A stretch of 64,000 nt of DNA, from NCBI GenBank assembly GCA_029449245.1, contig JANATF010000008.1, positions 1,116,001-1,180,000 on the forward strand, given 5' to 3'. A program made the position numbers and the translations under genes. The notes below the pieces were generated by a model, which saw only the letters and a list, made by a program, of their open reading frames with translations, was not told the DNA's origin and did no database searches. Below are positions 58,190 to 64,000 of the stretch, piece by piece. This stretch comes from Mortierella alpina. Its lineage: Eukaryota; Mortierellomycota; Mortierellomycetes; Mortierellales; Mortierellaceae. Each line of letters opens with the position of its first letter. The first letter of the stretch is position 1.

Positions 58190-61100
58190 TCGGCGCCTGG
58201 TCAGTTTCTCGAGCCCTGAGAGTGTGGTGCATCACGCCAGGCACTCTTTTCGTAGTTTGTTCATCTTCACAATCTGAGTTGCGGAATCGACCCGTTCTCC
58301 ATGGGTAGGGGGGACCTTTGCGATGGAGACTATTGTTGAGCGCGAATCTTGCCGATTCTTGAAATTGAGTATAAATGAGATTCAAGCAGCTGGAACGATC
58401 GAGCTCGCTCTGGAGACGCCCACCGTACCGGTAGTATCACATTATACGCACCTCGGCGCTAGTCGACGAACATCTCCAAGATCCGACCCAGATCGGCCAA
58501 TAAGAGGCGCCATCATACAGTTCCTATGGCCCATATGCAGGTGCCTGGGATTGCAGGCACACTGGCCAGTGCTATGTTTTTAGGTTTGTGTGCAGTGCAA
58601 AAAGTACATATAATGCTATATAAACACCATACAGTGCACCAGAGCGTCCTTGCGGATCGCACTGAGTGCCTGGTACCGCTACCCGGACCACCCGGTAGCC
58701 ATTGAGATCCATTGCGACTCCCAGGGTTCTCTAATAGCATCTGACCGCAGCCTTCAAAGGCGACTTTGTTAATGCAGTTTTTGGCGCCTGAACATTTCCA
58801 TCCACTTTCTCGAGCCCAGGGAGTGTGCTGCATCACGCACGGCACTCTATTCGTTGTTTGCTCATCATCGCCATCTGAGTTGCGGAATCGACCTGTTCTC
58901 CATGGGTAGGGACCTTTGCGATGGAGACTTTTGTTGAGCGCGAATCTTGCCGATTCTTGAAACTGAGTATAAATGAGATTCAAGCAGCTGGGACGATCGA
59001 GCTCGCTCTGGACAAGCCCACCATACATGTATCATCGCATTATACGCACCTCGGCACTAGTCGACGAGCATCCGCAAGATTCGACCCTGATCAGCCAATA
59101 AGACATGCCATACGGTTCCTATGGCCCATATGCAAGTGCCTGGGAACTCAGGTACAGTGGGTCAGTGCTGTATTTTTAGGTTTGTGTGCCGTGTAAAAGT
59201 ATATAGAGATGTGGACAAAAAGAAGAAGTCCCTGCTTTTATGATATTGAGTTGGCGCTGCACCTCCGTAGGAGGAAAGGCTCGCTCGCGTGAACTAATTC
59301 GGTAGTAGGGACAGAGGTTTGAAGCGTGGATGCGGGCAGTTGCTTTGGGGCGAGAAGTGAAAAGCCAACTGCAAAAAAAGTAAAGGAAAAATGGGAGGAA
59401 AAAAAGGTGTTTTGGGCTTCCAGTTCCCTGCGCAGAATGCCATCTTCTCCTCTATCACTCTCACTTCCTCACTACTTTCTCACTCTTTTCAGAATTCAAT
59501 CCTCAAGAGATACGAGGTCACTTTTGTGGGTATCCATGGCAATGTGCCTGCGGCGTTTGAAGAGTTCATGTTGGTGAATGAGGGTTCGTGGGTGAAAAAG
59601 GTAGAGGCAGATGGTCGGAAATCAAGAATGCAAACTACAAGCGATCGGCCCTCATCCCGCGTAGTTTGGGATACACTTGGGCTAGAGAGACGAGGATTTC
59701 ATGAGCAGACACTGATAGTGCCAAGGAGCACGATTCTGCAGGCCCAACCTCTCTTATTGTCATAGTCTGAAAAGCATTCATTCTTGAAACTCAATTGACA
59801 AACTTCAGACTGCATCTTTCTGTCCCCATCTCTATAATGCTATATAAACACCATACAGCGTACCAGCGAGTCCTCAAGGATTGTGTTCAGAGCCTGGCAA
59901 CGTTACCCGGGGCACCAGGTAGCCATTGAGAGCCCTAGGGCTCTCTCTCTGATACTGATCGGGTGACCGCAGCTTTGGAAGGCGACTTTGCTAATGCAGC
60001 CGCGCCTGATCATTTCCTTCCACTTTCTCAAGCCCAGGGAGTGTGCTGCATCACGCACGGCACTCTATTCGTTGTTTGCTCATCGTCGCCATCTGAGTTG
60101 CGGAATCGACCTGTTCTCCACGGGTAGGGACCTTTGCGATGGAGACTTTTGTTGAGCGCGAATCTTGCCGATTCTTGAAACTGAGTATAAATGAGATTCA
60201 AGCAGCTGGGACGATCGAGCTCGCTCTGGACAAGCCCACCATACATGTATCATCGCATTATACGCACCTCGGCACTAGTCGACGAGCATCCGCAAGATTC
60301 GACCCTGATCAGCCAATAAGACATGCCATACGGTTCCTATGGCCCATATGCAAGTGCCTGGGAACTCAGGCACAGTGGGTCAGTGCTGTATTTTTAGGTT
60401 TGTGTGCCGTGTAAAAGTATATATAATGCTATATTAACACCATACAGCGTACCAGCGAGTCCTCAAGGATTGTGTTCAGGGCCTGGCAACGTTACCCGGG
60501 GCACCAGGTAGCCATTGAGAGCCCTAGGGCTCTCTCTCTGATACTGATCGGGTGACCGCAGCTTTGGAAGGCGACTTTGCTAATGCAGCCGCGCCTGATC
60601 ATTTCCTTCCACTTTCTCAAGCCCAGGGAGTGTGCTGCATCACGCACGGCACTCTTTTCGTGGTTTGCTCATCATCGCCATCTGAGTTGCGGAATCGACC
60701 TATTCTCCATGGGTAGGGACCTTTGTGATGGAGACTATTGTTGAGCGCGAATCTTGCCGATTCTGAAATTGAGTATAAATGAGATTCAAGCGGCTGGGAC
60801 GATCGAGCTCGCTCTGGAGACGCCCACCGTACCGGTAGTATCGCATTATACGCACCTCGGCTCTAGTCGACGAGCATCTCCAAGATCCGAGCCTGATCGG
60901 CCAATAAGAGGCGCCATATGGTTCCTATGGTTCATTTGCAGGTGCATGGGATCTCAGGCACAGTGGGCCTATGCTTTTTTTAGGTTTGTGGGCTATTATG
61001 TATATTGCTGTATAAACCCCATGCAGCGCGCCAGAGAGTCCTACCGGATCACTTGGAGTTTCGGGCGCCGCTACCCGGTCTAATAGGTTGCCATTTAGAG

Positions 61101-61712
61101 CCATTGCAGCTCCCAGAGTCCTCTGATAGCATCTCACTTCAGCATTGAAAGGCGACTGTTAATATAGATTTTAGCGCCTGATCATTCCATCGACTTTTCT
61201 CGAGCCTTGAGAGTGTGCTACATCACGCCCGGCACCGTTTCTTAGTTTGTTCATCTTCACAATCTGAGTGGCAGAATCGACCCGTTCGCCATGGGTAGGG
61301 ACCTTTGCGATGGAGAATATTGCTAAGCGCGAATCTTGCCGATTCTTGAAATTGAATATAATTGCGATTTAGGCAGCTGGGACCATCGAACGCGCTCTGA
61401 ACAAGCCCACCGTGCCGGCAGCATCGCATTATAAGCACTTCGGTACTAGTCGACGAGCAGCTGCAAGATTCGGCCATGATCGGCCAATAAGAGGCACCAT
61501 ATGGTTCCTATGGCCCATATGCGTGTGCATGGGATCTCAGGCATAATGGGCCAATGCTTTTTTTGGTTTGTGAGCTATGCAAAAATACGTATATTGCTGT
61601 ATAAACTCCATGCAGCGCGCCAGAGAGTCCTCACGAATCGCACCGTGTGCCTGGCACCGCTGACCAGGCCACTCGGCAGCCATACGGAGCCATAGCGCTC
61701 CCAGGGCTCTCT
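58190..61712. repeat. Tandem array of a ~585-bp unit (five copies plus partials), interrupted by a transposon-like insert
   Basis: Units begin near a TATAAACxCC motif and share blocks such as GAGCGCGAATCTTGCCGATT, GTATAAATGAGATT and CTAGTCGACGAGCA. Anchor ATGGAGA positions are 58323, 58921, 60139, 60728 and 61310, spaced 598, 1218, 589 and 582; the 1218 gap contains the insert at 59204-59834. Copy starts are near 58613, 59836, 60424, 61006 and 61592, with a 5'-truncated first copy from about 58190 and a partial last copy ending near 61712. The copy starting at 59836 matches the next copy in its left part and the previous copy in its right part, a mosaic. Frames open on both strands (~90 aa plus, up to 171 aa minus), but one copy has a 1-base deletion, so coding is unlikely. 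Confidence 0.88.
59204..59834. mobile_element. Putative non-autonomous TIR element (~631 bp), Tc1/mariner-like ends
   Basis: It interrupts one tandem unit inside a TATATA run where other units are continuous (TATATAATGC). The left end 59204-59223 reads TAGAGATGTGGACAAAAAGA; the reverse complement of the right end 59815-59834 reads TAGAGATGGGGACAGAAAGA, 18 of 20 identical. TA-rich target and a GGACAAAA core in the end are common in Tc1/mariner/pogo-type elements. No transposase is encoded. Inside lies a frame with a possible exon (about 59492-59599) between an acceptor-like TTTTCAG and a donor-like AAG|GTAGAG, coding ILKRYEVTFVGIHGNVPAAF; it may be captured host sequence. The duplication length cannot be set because the target itself is a TA repeat. 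Confidence 0.7.
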
Positions 61713-61886
61713 GTGAATTCGTGCTTCTTCGGCACCCATGCACTGGCTAGTCTCACACCCCTTCTCCTTTCTCGTGCTGTGCATAATTTGCATACTGTAC
61801 ACTCTTCCTTCCCAAATTCAAGCGTTTACTCCTTTGCACATTGGCATACCCATTGCACGTTATAAATCCCCATTTCTCCTTTTCTT

Positions 61887-62602
61887 ATGTACGCTTTAAC
61901 TCATGTTCGTGCTCTTTTTTCAACTCATGGATCGAGTGTAGGCCAGAAGGCGATGAGGAGCAGGAATATCGAACCACTTTTAGGAGGAACTGTAAGTTGC
62001 AAGACAGAAAAGGCTATGCCAGTTCTCAATGCAAGCGACGGCTCGGTGTTTTCGAACGTCTGCTACAAGTAGCACCAAGTCATACTACCAACCAAGCGGT
62101 GGTGGCCTTCCCTGCACTCGTTTTTGCTGAGGCTGGGAACCTGCATGATGATGTGCTTTTTGAGGATCCGCGTACTACAGATATCAAGCAGATTGTGCGA
62201 TAGTTCTGCTATGTCATGGGCATTGGACACGGTCTTAATTCTCACCCTCGATGATCACTCCATGGATGCTTAGACGCGCCTTTTCTGTTTCAGGTACGCG
62301 AACTGACTTCACACCACTGCGTAACGTTGGTTTTCGTGGAGTGTGATGTGCTGCCAGAGGTCTTCAACCGCGATACTTCACTTTCAAGAGGTACACTGTG
62401 CGCAGTGGACTCCAAAATTATAAGGCTGTTGCCCTTAACAGTCCTGACAGACATTGTTCTCAAAGTCATGATGCAACCATCACTTGGCAGCATCTTCACA
62501 ACGACACACTGCCGTCCCTTACTTACCACCACCTTGAACAGAACAATCTTCAAAGACAAAGGATACTCTCTGACAGCCAGCGGAAGTTCCAAAAAAAAAT
62601 AA
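61887..62602 (+). CDS. Unresolved small gene between repeats and Tul1-like gene
   Basis: Two same-phase frames join by a clean GT-AG intron at 62195-62293 (KQI joined to VRELTSHHCVTLVFVECDVL), ending at TAA 62600-62602. The upstream part of this frame (through VVAFPALVFAEAGNLHDDVL) has no ATG. A nearby ATG at 61887 in another phase opens 35 codons up to a GTAAGT donor at 61992, but no acceptor I tried links the phases. It may be a real gene with an unseen intron, a decayed gene, or chance. No family recognised. It starts only ~180 bp beyond the repeat array. Confidence 0.3.
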
Positions 62603-62660
62603 GAGACAGTGCCCATCCAAACACCTTTTTTTTGGGGGGTGCTAGAAGAGTGCGCGTTGC

Positions 62661-64000
62661 ATGTCGACAATGAGGGCCGGCGTCATTGCGTTACTTTTCT
62701 TCCTATGGCTCATTAGCGGGGAGGACCGCCAACAGACAGACGAGCTCCAGAAGTATCTTTTGGAGCTCAAGCAGGAAGCCAACATAACCGAGAACAGGAC
62801 ATTTGGAATGAATAGGACCCATGTAGGTGTACAGTCGATAGAAATTCTTTTGACAACGTCGAGGCAGCAAGTCTCCACCCGAACCATTCCTTTGTTTTCT
62901 GATGGTATGAATCACCATGGAACCGTTCTGTTTTGTAGCCACTACCGACGGCAGTGTCCACGGAACTTGGCAAACTATTCAATCCCGAAGGCAAGGACCC
63001 TCGCGCCCACTTTTATCACAACGTTACTGGATCGTTCAAGGGCGAGTGGAAGACGGACGAAGGGATTGCTTCCAGTGTCAATCTGGAGCTCCCTCTGCCG
63101 CCCGCGCCGCCTAAGGAAAAGATATCAAAGGACAATGGAACGCTCACGGAGGATGGAAAGATTAGTGCCACCAGCGCAGCGACACCAACGCCAACACGGT
63201 CAAGCACTGCTGAGGATCCAACGCCGACTCAGGAACCAAAAGATTGGATCACAGACCACAACCCAACATACCTGGAGGAAGTCGAAGAGCAGCGAGGATC
63301 CTTCCAATTCAACAAGTCAGGATCCTTTGCGTTCAGCTTAGAGGAGACAGAGGCAACTGAACTAGTGAACTGGGTCAAGGTAATGCGTCGAACTGCGCCG
63401 CACTTGGCCACCGTGTTCGGCTTCAATTCTAACGTGTTTTTGCTGCTGTAAACCATTAGGGGACCTGGCGGTTGAAGCACGACGATAACGAGGATTATGG
63501 CATTGTACTGAACGTTCATGGAGTACACTTTGTGCACGATGGATCGTTCTACATGTGGGGTATCCCGCAAGAGTAAGGATGAGGAAAATGGAAGACGATT
63601 GCAGCCTCGTTCACAGGGCTCAAATACGGACATGGAAACCCTCACCCTCTAACCACCTTGTCGGCGTGAACTTTATAGCGGCCAGATACCACTGTGGCAT
63701 ATTCTGGAACTGATGCCCGACCATACGTCCTTTGCAATGGCTTCAGCGGCTATAAAGGACCATTACAGCAAGCGGATCAAAAAAATTGAGAATGTCATGG
63801 ACGGGATGGAGAGATTTGAGTACCCAGGTTCGGACGAAATGCTAATTCAACGCCTACGAGGAGGAAAAAAAAAGTTTGCATCTTGTAGTCATTCTAACTG
63901 GGATTTGTGAATCGGCTCTTAGAAAGGACCATCTCTGAGGATTCGGAATGCCACTACCAGATATACATGCAGCTCGGAGCCATTAACCCAACTGTGCGTA
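62661..64000 (+). CDS. Tul1/DscA-like transmembrane E3 ubiquitin ligase, 5' part
   Basis: Partial, runs off the right edge. Exons: 62661-62822, 62939-63379, 63460-63572, 63679 to about 63826, then a further exon from about 63921. The start has a signal peptide (MRAGVIALLFFLWLISG), then a coiled stretch and a lumenal domain with FYHNVTGSFKGEW, GSFQFNKSGSFAFSLEETE, KGTWRL, YGIVLNVHGVHFVHDGSFYM, PLWHILELMPDH and CHYQIYMQLGAIN. This order and HNVTG-F-GEW match the lumenal part of fungal Tul1/DscA. In fungi this ligase heads the Golgi/endosomal Dsc complex, which degrades misplaced membrane proteins and in some species activates SREBP. The membrane and RING regions would lie beyond the window. The exon 4 donor (GTTCGG) is tentative. 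Start may be Met 62661 or 62670. Confidence 0.75.

Noticed and set aside
58513-59028. Minus-strand 171-codon frame across a repeat-unit junction, and the ~90-codon plus frames starting METFVERES or METIVERES
   Set aside because: Copies vary by frame-breaking indels (for example the deletion near 60763), and both strands are open at once, so coding selection is not supported.

Overview
The window is nuclear DNA from an intron-rich fungus. It has about twenty protein genes on both strands, one tRNA gene, and a repeat-rich block near the right end. Introns are short (about 46 to 150 bp, one near 550 bp), mostly GT-AG, with occasional GC-AG junctions, frequent GTAGGT donors and CTAAC-like branch points. 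The gene content suggests an early-diverging lineage, most likely Mortierellomycota/Mucoromycota. It combines typical fungal genes (polyubiquitin with Ser19/Gln28, AIM24, squalene synthase, a Tul1/DscA-like ligase, a CLN/Puc1-type cyclin) with genes rare or absent in yeasts (severin-type gelsolin protein, exportin-7, dynamitin, eIF3k, a CPSF-A/DDB1-like protein). The placement is inferred from family distribution, not from a search.

Left third (1-22 kb): the 3' end of dynamitin; a disordered acidic protein; tRNA-Gln(CUG) beside an 18-bp perfect palindrome with a CACGTG core; AIM24 (minus) divergent from APC3/CDC27 (plus); a CDC7-like kinase relative lacking key catalytic residues; exportin-7 (14 exons); a six-unit polyubiquitin gene convergent with it; and a severin-type actin regulator.

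Middle (22-44 kb): a CoA-binding Rossmann protein; a proline iminopeptidase with a possible dual start; an unidentified 11-exon gene with a one-base frame conflict at one junction; a 71-residue YABBY/HMG-like protein; a monocarboxylate-transporter-type MFS protein; a G1/S cyclin with a long gene-free, pyrimidine-rich upstream region; a small secreted, possibly GPI-anchored protein; and eIF3k.

Right third (44-64 kb): a candidate eIF4E-binding protein, a large CPSF-A/DDB1-like gene and squalene synthase lie head to tail on the minus strand behind eIF3k. A second YABBY/HMG-like protein follows on the plus strand. Next comes a tandem array of a ~585-bp unit, interrupted by a ~630-bp element with 20-bp terminal inverted repeats (probably a non-autonomous TA-targeting transposon). 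The window closes with an unresolved small gene and the 5' part of a Tul1/DscA-like membrane ubiquitin ligase.

Functional themes are cell-cycle control (CDC27, cyclin, CDC7-like kinase), the ubiquitin system (polyubiquitin, APC3, DDB1-like, Tul1), translation initiation (eIF3k, 4E-BP candidate) and sterol synthesis (squalene synthase with an upstream E-box). Exon joins were checked by reading frame, and total coding lengths are multiples of three except where stated.
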